64,000 nucleotides of DNA from contig CAYURO010000001.1 of assembly GCA_964447285.1 (NCBI GenBank), positions 186,001-250,000 on the forward strand, written 5' to 3'. Each line of letters begins with the position of its first letter. Within the stretch, counting starts at the first letter, position 1. Source of the DNA: CAJBNH01 sp964447285 (lineage in GTDB: Bacteria; Myxococcota_A; UBA9042). Below, piece after piece: positions 55,172-64,000 of this stretch. The position numbers were made by a program, and so were the translations under genes. Below the pieces are notes generated by a model. That model was not told the DNA's origin, made no database searches, and worked only from the letters and a program-made list of their open reading frames with translations.

Positions 55172-56449
55172 CTACGGCTGCACCGCATCCGGATACCCGG
55201 CCAGCACGGGCAAGTGCGCAGGATAGCTCTCGATCGGCATCGTCCCCTGGTCGCCCTTGTTCGGTCCGATCAGCCACACGTTCGCCTTGGCCACACCCGC
55301 GGCCAGGTACGCCCCCGCGTCGGTGGTCGCATTGCCGTACGTCGCCACCGGCACCACCGCCACGTCCTGCTGCAGCGCCGTCAGCCAGTCGCCCTTGAAC
55401 TTCTGCACGCCGCTCTCGGTGGGCAACACTTCCGTAGCCGTCTCAGCCAGTTGCAGGGGTCCGAGGGGAAAACCGTGGTCCGCCAGCCAGGTTCGCGAGT
55501 ACCGGTTCACGGCCTGGGGGCGACCCGTCAGGTACACGAGCCGCAAGCCCTTCTGCTCCCACGCTTGCATCACCTGGTCGGCGCCGGGCCACATCTGCGC
55601 GTCTTGGCTGGTCAGGACGTCCTGGAACAGCTCCCAGTCGTTCGTCGTCAGCGTGCCATCCACGTCTGTCACGATGACCTGCACGCCTTTGGGCCACACG
55701 GCAAGCACCCCGTCGGCCACCGTCGTGTCGCCCAGCACCACCATCTTCACGCGGTAGTCGCCCTGGGGCAGGTTGGCGGGCACGTCGAACCACAGGATGC
55801 CGTCGGCGTCGGTCGTTCCCGTGCCCCACGACACCCACGTCGGGCAGGTCTGTACCCACAGCTCGACCGCCTCGTCGCCCAGGTCCTTGTCGATGATGCC
55901 GTACGTAAACCGTCCGCGCAGCTTGCCCGCGGTGCCGACCGGAAGAATCAGGTCGCGAATTCGGTGGTTGGGTGCGGCCAGCGAGATGATGGGGCTGGCA
56001 ATCGTGTGCTGCCACGGCTGCTCGGCGGGCATGGCAAAGGCGGCGTTGCAGTGGCCGGCGTAGATGCCTGGTTGCGGTTGGAGGGTGTCGGTCGTCTCGG
56101 CGGCGTCATCCGCGGCGTCCGGAACGACGTCTTGCGTTACGTCCGCAATCGCGTCCTCGACCGCATCCCCGGCCGTGTCGTCGGCGGCGTCGGGCGGCAC
56201 CTCGGGCACATCCGGCAGTACAGCGTCGGTCGCCACGTCCGTGGCCCCGTCGAACTCCGCGTCTGCCCACGTGTCTTGGGTGGCGTCCAGCGTCGTGTCG
56301 ACTGGCAGGGCCGTGTCGTCCAGCAGGGCGCCGTCGGCCAGTGCGTCGCTGTCGGCGGTCGGCGTGGCCGTGCCTTCCTCGGTCCCGCTGCAGGCCGCGA
56401 CGACCGGCAACAGCACGGCCAGGAACAGAATTCGTGGCGTCAGCGACAT
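55172..56449 (-). CDS. Lipoprotein with LNS2 (lipin-type) HAD phosphatase domain
   Basis: This 425-residue lipoprotein has lipobox VVAAC (C20), followed by a ~100-residue tether made of Asp, Ala, Thr and Val. A beta-sandwich-like domain (about 130-250) leads to an LNS2-like HAD domain (about 258-400), with the DxDGT catalytic motif in VIVTDVDGTLTTND and YLTGRPQAVNRYSRTWL (motif II Thr and following Arg). The same pair of motifs defines the lipin/Ned1/Smp2 phosphatase family, which dephosphorylates phosphatidate in eukaryotes. Here it is extracytoplasmic. The ATG 56449 has GGAGGG close upstream. It converges with the DPD-like gene (5-base gap) and is behind ettA. A phosphatidate substrate is only a possibility. 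Confidence 0.85.
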   Translation of the reverse strand: MSLTPRILFLAVLLPVVAACSGTEEGTATPTADSDALADGALLDDTALPVDTTLDATQDTWADAEFDGATDVATDAVLPDVPEVPPDAADDTAGDAVEDAIADVTQDVVPDAADDAAETTDTLQPQPGIYAGHCNAAFAMPAEQPWQHTIASPIISLAAPNHRIRDLILPVGTAGKLRGRFTYGIIDKDLGDEAVELWVQTCPTWVSWGTGTTDADGILWFDVPANLPQGDYRVKMVVLGDTTVADGVLAVWPKGVQVIVTDVDGTLTTNDWELFQDVLTSQDAQMWPGADQVMQAWEQKGLRLVYLTGRPQAVNRYSRTWLADHGFPLGPLQLAETATEVLPTESGVQKFKGDWLTALQQDVAVVPVATYGNATTDAGAYLAAGVAKANVWLIGPNKGDQGTMPIESYPAHLPVLAGYPDAVQP

Positions 56450-56545
56450 CGGTCCCTCCGCGCGGACGCCAAGTGCGAGGTCCGGCGCAAGGCATCGTGG
56501 CAGCGTGAGGGGGTGAAGTCGAGGCGGGGTGGTCAGCAACCAGGC

Positions 56546-58228
<1,683 letters not shown>

Positions 58229-58350
58229 GGGTTCCTTCGGGGCGCCGGCGGCACGGCCGGGGCGGGGGACTCGCAGCAGCGGCGGGTCGGTGGTGGGGGC
58301 GGGAGTGTAGCCGGAATCGGGGTTGGGGGGCAGGGGGGATTGGGGGGCAG

Positions 58351-59058
58351 ATGCGGCAACGACACCGGAACACGACAGCGATGGGTCTCGCGTGGCTGGC
58401 CACGGTCGCCACCCTGCTGGCCTCGACCGCGCGCGCCGAGCATTGGGAGCTGCTGTACCGCGAAGGCAACGTCCGCGTGTGGGAGGACACGGACGCCGAG
58501 CGCGCGACCTTCAAGGCCGAAAGCGTCATCGATGCGCACCTGTTCGACGTGCTGGCGGTCCTGTCCGACACCGCGCGGCGGCCGCAGTGGGTCGGCGACT
58601 TGGACGAGTCGCGCATCGTGGCGGGCGACATCCAGACCCAGGTCGTGATCTACGAGCGCTTCCACCTGCCCTCGCCGCTCGACGACCGGGATTCGGTGGT
58701 CGAGTCGGTGATCACGCAGAACCTGAAGCAGTTGGAAGTGGCCGTCCACTATCGAGAAGTGACGCACCTCAAGGCCCCGCCGCGCGACGGCGTGACGCGG
58801 ATGCCGGTGGTGCGGGGCAGCATGTTCTTTCGCTACGTCGACAAGCAGCACGCGTTCGCCAGGATCGTGATGACGCTGGATGTGGGCGGGATGCTGCCGG
58901 ATTTTGCGGTCCAGCGCTTCGTGCGCAAGGGGCCGGCGCGGACGCTGGAGGGCCTGGTGCGGCAGGTGGGCAGGACGCGGGGGCGGTACGCGGCGTTTGT
59001 GCAGGCGCTGGTCGAGCTTGCGCGGGTTCAGGCGGTTGTGCCTTTCGAGTCGCCGTGA
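58351..59058 (+). CDS. Secreted START-domain protein
   Basis: This 235-residue protein has a signal peptide (GLAWLATVATLLASTARA) and then a START-type lipid-binding domain: HWELLYREGNVRVWED at the start, a RPQWVGDLDESRIV stretch, ERFHLPSPLDDRDSVVE (the common START motif of PLxxRDxV), and a C-terminal long helix. START domains bind sterols, phospholipids or other lipids in a deep pocket; bacterial versions are often periplasmic and their ligand is unknown. The start is ATG 58351, five bases after a G6 run acting as ribosome site; ATG 58381 is an alternative that would give a cleaner signal peptide. It is divergent from ettA and is followed by REP-like repeats. Confidence 0.82.
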   Translation: MRQRHRNTTAMGLAWLATVATLLASTARAEHWELLYREGNVRVWEDTDAERATFKAESVIDAHLFDVLAVLSDTARRPQWVGDLDESRIVAGDIQTQVVIYERFHLPSPLDDRDSVVESVITQNLKQLEVAVHYREVTHLKAPPRDGVTRMPVVRGSMFFRYVDKQHAFARIVMTLDVGGMLPDFAVQRFVRKGPARTLEGLVRQVGRTRGRYAAFVQALVELARVQAVVPFESP

Positions 59059-59070
59059 TGGGTGTGATGG

Positions 59071-59095
59071 GTGTCAGGACTAGGCACTTGACATC
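59071..59095 (+). repeat. REP-like element copy 1
   Basis: Starts GTGTCAGGACTAG and ends TTGACATC, so its ends (GTGTCA / TGACAT) nearly pair. It lies 12 bases after the START-domain gene stop. Confidence 0.8.
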
Positions 59096-59207
59096 TTTGC
59101 TTCAGACGAGACCCAGAGAGCACGGGTGTTGCACGAGCCAAGACACTGCTTCGACACAGGTTTCTCGGTCGGCGCACGGACTTCCCTTGGGCGGGCGCGG
59201 GCCGAAA

Positions 59208-59233
59208 GGTGTCAGGTGTCTAGTCCTGACACC
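59208..59233 (-). repeat. REP-like element copy 2 (inverted)
   Basis: Reverse complement of the same element: arms GGTGTCAGG and CCTGACACC give a 9-bp perfect stem around a TGTCTAGT loop. Confidence 0.85.
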
Positions 59234-59350
59234 GTCGCCCCTGCCGTCGCCCGTCGCCCCTGCGCGGCGTTCGGCGAGGTATCCAAGCCCCGCCAACAAG
59301 GGAATCGCCTGCGCGCGTCGCGGCGTCCTCCCGCAGCGAACGAAAAGAGG

Positions 59351-59375
59351 GTGTCAGGACTAGGCATTTGACACC
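59351..59375 (+). repeat. REP-like element copy 3
   Basis: Same form as copy 1 (GTGTCAGGACTAG ... TTGACACC), arms GTGTCA / TGACAC. It ends 30 bases before the transposase start codon. Confidence 0.85.
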
Positions 59376-59405
59376 CTTCGACCCACACACAAGGCTCGTG
59401 ATCCC

Positions 59406-60332
59406 ATGCGCTACCCCAGAATCGACTACCCGAACGCCCGCCACCACGTCATGAACCGCGGCGCGCGGCGCGAAACCATCTTCCCCGACGACGCCGCCCG
59501 CCGCCTCTTCCTCGACCTGCTCGCACCGTTGCCCGAGCGCTTCGGCGTCGACGTCCACGCCTACGCGCTGATGCCGAACCACTACCACCTGCTCGTCACC
59601 TCGCGCAGCGGCCGACTCGACCGCGCCATGCGGTTCGTCGGCGCCGAGTTCACCCGGCTGACCAACGCGCGCATGGGCTGGGACGGGCCGTTGTTCCGCG
59701 GCCGCTACAAGAACCGCCTGGTCGAGACCGACAACTACTGGCGCTACCTGCTGCTCTACCTCCACGCCAACCCGGTGCGGGCCGGACTTGCCGACGCCGA
59801 TGCCGCCGACTGGACCAGCCACCGCGCCTACCTCGGCCTGGAGCCGGCGCCACCCTGGCTCGAGACGGCGTCGCTGACCCGCGGCTACGGCTCGGTGGCA
59901 GCCTACGCCCAGACCTGGCGGCACCACGTCGGGGGCACGCTCGCGCCTCCGTCCGGCTTCGACCCCGACCGGCTCTGGACGCACCAGCACTCGGCCGGTA
60001 CCGAGGCGATGCCGGCGCCGGATATGCGATTCGAGGTCGCGCGGGCGCTGCACCGGGTGGTGGAGGTCACTGGTACGCCGCGCGAGCTGCTTGTGGGGCC
60101 GACGGGTCGCGGGGTGCGGGTGCCGGCGCGGTGGCTGGCGATGTGGTGGCTCAGTCGCAAGCGTGGGGTCGAGCATGGGCGTATTTGCGCGGCGTTTGGG
60201 GTCGGGCATGACGCGTTGACCCGGGATATCCGGCGGTTCGAGGCGCGGCGGGTTGTCGAGGCGCGGTTTGCTGGGTGGGTCGAGGCGATGGGGGCGGAGG
60301 TGACGGAGCGGGAAGGGCTTGAGCGGGGCTGA
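59406..60332 (+). CDS. REP-associated tyrosine transposase (RAYT, Y1 Tnp)
   Basis: This 308-residue protein is a single-domain HUH tyrosine transposase of the RAYT (TnpA-REP) group. Visible marks are the start IDYPNARHHVMNRG, the HUH histidines in MPNHYHLLVTS (about residue 60) and the conserved GPLFRGRYKNRLVE and LHANPVRAGL block; the catalytic Tyr is in the YWRYLLLYLHANP region. The C-terminal ~130 residues add a helical domain with a helix-turn-helix look (DALTRDIRRFEARRV). RAYTs cut and join REP palindromes and usually exist as single, non-IS copies. The gene is tightly framed by REP-like elements: copy 3 ends 30 bases before the ATG and copy 4 starts 2 bases after the stop. Confidence 0.9.
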   Translation: MRYPRIDYPNARHHVMNRGARRETIFPDDAARRLFLDLLAPLPERFGVDVHAYALMPNHYHLLVTSRSGRLDRAMRFVGAEFTRLTNARMGWDGPLFRGRYKNRLVETDNYWRYLLLYLHANPVRAGLADADAADWTSHRAYLGLEPAPPWLETASLTRGYGSVAAYAQTWRHHVGGTLAPPSGFDPDRLWTHQHSAGTEAMPAPDMRFEVARALHRVVEVTGTPRELLVGPTGRGVRVPARWLAMWWLSRKRGVEHGRICAAFGVGHDALTRDIRRFEARRVVEARFAGWVEAMGAEVTEREGLERG

Positions 60333-60334
60333 AA

Positions 60335-60360
60335 GATGTCAGGTGTCTAGTCCTGACACC
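60335..60360 (-). repeat. REP-like element copy 4 (inverted)
   Basis: GATGTCAGG and CCTGACACC arms around TGTCTAGT, immediately after the transposase stop codon. Two degenerate CTGACACCGACC fragments follow at about 60353-60380. Confidence 0.85.
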
Positions 60361-60558
60361 GACCCCCTGACACCGACCCCCGACCCCTGCACGCTGGCGA
60401 ATGGCCGCCTTGACGGCTGCTTGGCGTAGGCGTACAGCCTTGCTCGGCCATTTCAGGCGTGGCGGGGCCGTATCTGTGACTCGAAGGTCACGCCTTGTGG
60501 CCTCCGCCTCCGGTGAAGCGGTAGCGTCCGGTCGAACAACAACTGCGGGGACTTGCAG

Positions 60559-62241
60559 ATGCCAGGTCGGCTTGCACTCTTTGGTTTCGTGGCTGCGAGC
60601 GTGTTCGCGTGCTCCGGCCCACGCGACGACCAAACCGCCGCCCCTGTCCCGGACGCTGCGACGCCGGGTGACGCGATGTCCGACCTCGCTGTGCCGGGAG
60701 ACAGCGCTGAACTGTACGACGCCGTCGAAACCGACGTGCCGGCACCGACAGATCTGGAGGACGGCTCCGAAGACTCGCAACTTTCCGAATTGTTGGACAT
60801 GCAAGGGCCGGACGCCCCAGACATTGCTGAGACGGCGGAAATCCTCGACGCCGACGTGGCGCCGGACGTGCCGTCAGACGCCGGGTCCGACACGGCCGAC
60901 ACCGCACCGCAAGGTGTCGTGTCGCCTGCGCCGACGTGGACCGCCGCGTTCGGCTGCGCGTACCCCGTTCCTTGGATTCCGCCTGCGTGCGAGGGCAAGA
61001 CCTGCCCGACCGGCACTGTGTGCATGGGCACCCACGCTCTGTGTCTGCCCGACTTGCCCCAGTTGCTGCCGGCGCCGATCGGCAACGCCTACTCGCCAGC
61101 GCTCGCTACCCGGGCCGATGGCGCGTGGGCCGTTGCCAACTCGACCGGCGTGTGGCCCAAGGGCAGTCTGTATTTGCAGGTGTTTCCCGGCGGCGACCTC
61201 GCAGGCCTGCCCCCCGTGTTGTTGAGCGGTGGCTTGCCGGGCCATCACTTTGGCTCGGCGGTCACGCGGCTGGCAGACGGCTCGTGGCTCGTCGCGTGGC
61301 GAATGCAGGACGAGGCCACGCAGACCGTCGCCTACTTCTCGCGCCGCGTGGCGGCGGACGGTTCGGCGGTGTTGGGCGAGCCGCGGCAGCTCAACACGAC
61401 CCTTCTGGGTCTAGGCGAGAGCAGTGGTCCCTCCAACATCGTGGCTCCCGTCCTCGTCCGGATGCGGCATGACGGGGTGCTTGCCGCGTGGGCGGGCGGG
61501 GCAAAGGGGCAGGGCATCAAGCTTGGCATCTACCTTCGGCGGTACAACGGCGACGGCGAGACCCCGTCGGGCGAGCTCGACACCGGCACTGTGGTCCAAG
61601 GGCAGAGGGTGATGTCGCCCGCCATCGCGCCGCTGGCCCTGGGCCGGGCCGCGCTTGCGTGGGAGATCTGGCCGGATGGCAAGCAGGGCGACCCGTACGT
61701 GCAGGGGCGGGCGTTCGAGACTAGCGGCGACCCGTCCTGCGCAGCCTTCGCACTGAGCCCGAAGGTCAAGATCTACGAGGCGCTGCCCGGCCTTGCGGCC
61801 TTCGACGACGACTCGCTGCTCGTGACGTGGAAGTCGGGCTCGGTCAAGGAAAAGACCGATGCCGTGAAGGTCTTCGCCCGCCGCGTGGCCGCAGGGTCTC
61901 CACCCGGCAACTTCGGCACGACGCATCTTCTGGACCAGGACGGAACGGGGCAGTACCCAGGCCAGGCGCCGGTCGCCGTCACCCACGACGGTCGTGCCAT
62001 CGTGGCCTGGCACAACGCCACTCAGCCGAAGCACGCGGTGCGCCTGAACCGGTATTACCCCGCCGACGATGCGTTCGATTGCGCGTCGACGGACGTTGCG
62101 GGTTCGCTAGCGGGTACGGGCGCGCCAGTGGTCGCGACCTTCCCTGACGGACGCATCCTCGTCGCGTGGAACACCCACATCGTGCCCGCTCCGGGCGAGC
62201 CGGCCGTGTCGCGGATCGCCGTGCGGTTCTTCGGGTGGTAG
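60559..62241 (+). CDS. Lipoprotein with acidic tether and beta-propeller-like domain
   Basis: This 560-residue protein begins MPGRLALFGFVAAS and has a lipobox SVFAC (C18), then a ~100-residue tether dominated by Asp, Ala, Pro and Thr. A short Cys motif (CAYPVPW, CEGKTCPTGTVC) comes next. The rest is a series of beta blocks ending in 'DGxxLVAW' (GSWLVAWRMQ, GVLAAWAGG, DSLLVTWKSG, GRAIVAWHN, GRILVAWNT), at least six units, typical of a beta-propeller. No catalytic site is recognised. The start ATG 60559 follows GGGGA at some distance; a TTG at 60553 is in frame. It converges with the IgGFc-type gene 9 bases away and shares the acidic tether style of the other lipoproteins here. Confidence 0.8.
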   Translation: MPGRLALFGFVAASVFACSGPRDDQTAAPVPDAATPGDAMSDLAVPGDSAELYDAVETDVPAPTDLEDGSEDSQLSELLDMQGPDAPDIAETAEILDADVAPDVPSDAGSDTADTAPQGVVSPAPTWTAAFGCAYPVPWIPPACEGKTCPTGTVCMGTHALCLPDLPQLLPAPIGNAYSPALATRADGAWAVANSTGVWPKGSLYLQVFPGGDLAGLPPVLLSGGLPGHHFGSAVTRLADGSWLVAWRMQDEATQTVAYFSRRVAADGSAVLGEPRQLNTTLLGLGESSGPSNIVAPVLVRMRHDGVLAAWAGGAKGQGIKLGIYLRRYNGDGETPSGELDTGTVVQGQRVMSPAIAPLALGRAALAWEIWPDGKQGDPYVQGRAFETSGDPSCAAFALSPKVKIYEALPGLAAFDDDSLLVTWKSGSVKEKTDAVKVFARRVAAGSPPGNFGTTHLLDQDGTGQYPGQAPVAVTHDGRAIVAWHNATQPKHAVRLNRYYPADDAFDCASTDVAGSLAGTGAPVVATFPDGRILVAWNTHIVPAPGEPAVSRIAVRFFGW

Positions 62242-62250
62242 CCGGGGCCG

Positions 62251-64000
62251 TCACAGGTCGCCGAGATTCAGGCCCCCCGGATACCAGTAGCTCGTGTATT
62301 GGCCGTAGCCGTAGACGCTGATTCCGACTTTCGACTCGGACTGGACGCGGTGCGTGCCGTTGCCGGTGTTGGTGAACTTCACGCGTGCAACGGAGTAACC
62401 CGTGCCACCGATCGGCTGAAAGGCGACCACCGGCACCGCGACCCCGTCGAGCGTGACCTGCGCGCCGGACGGGGCGACGATATTCACGTAGCTTTGCTCG
62501 TAATTCACCGGCGCATGGAACAGGTACTGGGCCAGATACTGGCCGACGGGTACCGCCAGCGCCATCGCTGGGTCGCCCGCGCCGCCGCCCGCCTCTTGCC
62601 CGACCATGAACTGAGCCACCAGGATGCGCTTGTCTGCGGTGACCCGAAACGCCTGCGCCGCATTGACGTCGAAGAACGCCCCGACGCCGTCGAGCACGGT
62701 CGGCGCGTCCATCGGCGGGTCGTATTGCAGAACGGTCGGCCCCTCGGCGGCGACGATGCGGACGACATGCGTTTGGGGTGCGGTTGAATACGGTACGGCG
62801 GGCGCGGCGACGAGGTAGTCTTTGCCCAGTGTATCGATAGGAAACATCGCATCTTCCAAGTGGTCGGCGGCCGGGGTGTCTTCAGGCACGTTGCACGCGT
62901 GGTGGCCGGCGATGACTTGAACCGGCCGGTCGGCCAGCACGAGGGTGCCGGTCGGGTCCCCGCCCGCGCTCAACACTTGCAGCACGTCGCCACGGTTGAG
63001 AAGCACCAGTCCAGTCCCGTCCGCGGCGACCCCTGCGCCTGGGCGGATATCCCAGCCAGAAGGGCTCGGCTGCAGGGTCACTGTGGTGCCGTCGACGTTT
63101 GCGGTCACGGCGTAAAAGGCCGGGAAGTCCTTCTTCGTCCAGTGTGGCCGCGTCGCCACCATGTAGGTCAGCCGCCACGCGGTGGTCGGCAGCAGCAGCG
63201 AAGCATCGTTTGAGTACGTGTAGACGCTCCCCACTTGGTACTCGAGTGGATTGAACTGGTAGACGGTCACAGGCCGCGTCGACCGCACTCGGTACGCGCC
63301 TTGGGGCACCAGCGCGGTCGTGGACGGCTTGAAGAGCGCATCGACCCACGGCAAAAGCACGAGCTCGACGGAATTCGGCGCCACCTGACGAACGTCCAGG
63401 ATGTCGTCACCCTTGCTCACCGTCACGGTCGCCTCGTCGGGCGTCGTGTTCGACACGGCCACTGCGAAGTGCGCGGTCTGCAGCGGCATTCCGTTCGTTG
63501 TCACGGTCGGGAAGTAGTCGCATCCGACGTAGCTGCGGCCGACAGCTTCGGGCGCGCACGGACCCGTGCATCCACCGTCCACGCATGCGCTGCCGAGCAG
63601 CGGGTCGCACTCCTCGTCCTTGAACCCCGAGCCATCCGGCTTGCACTTGCGCGCGACGTCGCCTTGGCAAAACCGGCTGTCCGGTGTGCAGATCATGCAG
63701 CCGAAAGATGGGTTGCAGGTCCCTGCCCCACAGTCCTCGGGCGGCTGCCAGACGCCGGTGGAGTCGCACACCTGCACCGCGTTGCCGACGCACTGCATCT
63801 CCCCTGGCGACAGGCACGCGGCGTCGCTAGCTGCTGTGTCGCCGTCGCTCTCGAAAGCAACGTCCCCGTCTCCAGCGTCGGGCGAGACCTCGGCGTCCAT
63901 GCCGTCAAGCTCCTCGGGCATGTCCGTAACATTTGAGATTTCTTCCGTGTTTGCGTCGTGGATATCGTCTGCCGTGGAGGGCGAGGCCGGCTGCCCCGGG
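62251..64000 (-). CDS. IgGFc-binding-type surface protein, 5' end beyond the window
   Basis: The 583 residues visible are the C-terminal part of a larger protein; the frame has no stop through the right edge and its signal sequence must lie outside. The visible N-terminal part is acidic (Asp/Ala tether), then a Cys-rich segment (about 45-125 of the visible chain: CVGNAVQVCDSTG, CNPSFGCMICTPDSRFC). From about residue 140 it resembles the IgGFc-binding-protein N-terminal domain: VGCDYFPT, TVTVSKG, PVTVYQFNPLEY, YSNDASLLLPTTA, VQVIAGHHACNVP. Despite the name, bacterial members have no proven IgG role and are taken as surface adhesion-type beta-domains. An internal ATG at 63921 should not be taken as the start. 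Confidence 0.82.
   Translation of the reverse strand, partial: PGQPASPSTADDIHDANTEEISNVTDMPEELDGMDAEVSPDAGDGDVAFESDGDTAASDAACLSPGEMQCVGNAVQVCDSTGVWQPPEDCGAGTCNPSFGCMICTPDSRFCQGDVARKCKPDGSGFKDEECDPLLGSACVDGGCTGPCAPEAVGRSYVGCDYFPTVTTNGMPLQTAHFAVAVSNTTPDEATVTVSKGDDILDVRQVAPNSVELVLLPWVDALFKPSTTALVPQGAYRVRSTRPVTVYQFNPLEYQVGSVYTYSNDASLLLPTTAWRLTYMVATRPHWTKKDFPAFYAVTANVDGTTVTLQPSPSGWDIRPGAGVAADGTGLVLLNRGDVLQVLSAGGDPTGTLVLADRPVQVIAGHHACNVPEDTPAADHLEDAMFPIDTLGKDYLVAAPAVPYSTAPQTHVVRIVAAEGPTVLQYDPPMDAPTVLDGVGAFFDVNAAQAFRVTADKRILVAQFMVGQEAGGGAGDPAMALAVPVGQYLAQYLFHAPVNYEQSYVNIVAPSGAQVTLDGVAVPVVAFQPIGGTGYSVARVKFTNTGNGTHRVQSESKVGISVYGYGQYTSYWYPGGLNLGDL

Larger units (their letters stand above)
59059..59405. 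other. REP-rich intergenic region before the RAYT gene
   Basis: This 347-base gap holds three REP-like palindromes (59071-59095 plus, 59208-59233 minus, 59351-59375 plus). No gene is supported between them. The first two form an inverted pair 112 bases apart, like a bacterial interspersed mosaic element; the third pairs with the copy after the transposase gene. Confidence 0.8.

Overview
The window is high-GC, densely packed DNA from a Myxococcota-type (deltaproteobacterial-grade) bacterium. The evidence is lipoproteins with long acidic tethers, the 'CxDGxxCTxDxC' disulfide-repeat proteins, MYXO-CTERM-like C-terminal tags, an IgGFc-binding-type protein, a eukaryotic-like Ser/Thr kinase and a short RdgC with its usual small partner. 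I found no rRNA, tRNA, CRISPR array, prophage or plasmid function. The only mobile-type gene is one REP-associated tyrosine transposase with its REP-like palindromes. Forty-two coding genes are supported; the last one runs off the right edge.

Layout. 110-7859: rubrerythrin-like protein, GNAT acetyltransferase, glmU-glmS (cell-wall amino sugar supply), ilvE and a KOW protein with a long disordered segment. 7882-11781 (minus): an operon of UDP-sugar dehydrogenase, LPG-synthase-type flippase-like membrane protein and a membrane-anchored kinase. 12158-17841: RdgC plus partner, then an MBOAT O-acyltransferase followed by an SGNH protein and a convergent SGNH paralogue, which look like a glycan O-acetylation unit. 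17912-25352: HtrA/DegP protease, the two E1 subunits of a 2-oxoacid dehydrogenase, a transglutaminase-like protein, a tandem DsbA-like protein, an M48 metalloprotease and a small membrane protein, mostly envelope protein quality control.

25548-46642 is a surface-protein region. It holds a lipoprotein with a somatomedin-B-like domain and six Cys-rich repeats, a 1,754-residue lipoprotein with about 43 Cys repeats, a phosphodiester-glycosidase protein and an NlpC/P60-like protein that both end in MYXO-CTERM-like tags, two further lipoproteins, and a protein joining a P-domain, a Cys-rich repeat and a fibrinogen-like domain. Inserted into it at 34757-37180 are a YqeB-family protein and an amidohydrolase.

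46752-55167 is an apparent redox/amidohydrolase operon. YgfK (putative selenate reductase subunit) is coupled to a PEBP protein carrying a Gly/Cys/Lys-rich insertion, followed by the aminohydrolase SsnA and a one-chain dihydropyrimidine-dehydrogenase-like protein. With the YqeB homologue, this is the gene set known from selenium-dependent molybdenum hydroxylase loci and linked in anaerobes to purine/urate breakdown. No hydroxylase subunit lies in the window. This set is the most interesting system here.

55172-64000: an LNS2 (lipin-type) phosphatase-like lipoprotein, EttA, a START-domain protein, the RAYT/REP module, a beta-propeller-like lipoprotein and the IgGFc-binding-type protein cut by the window edge.
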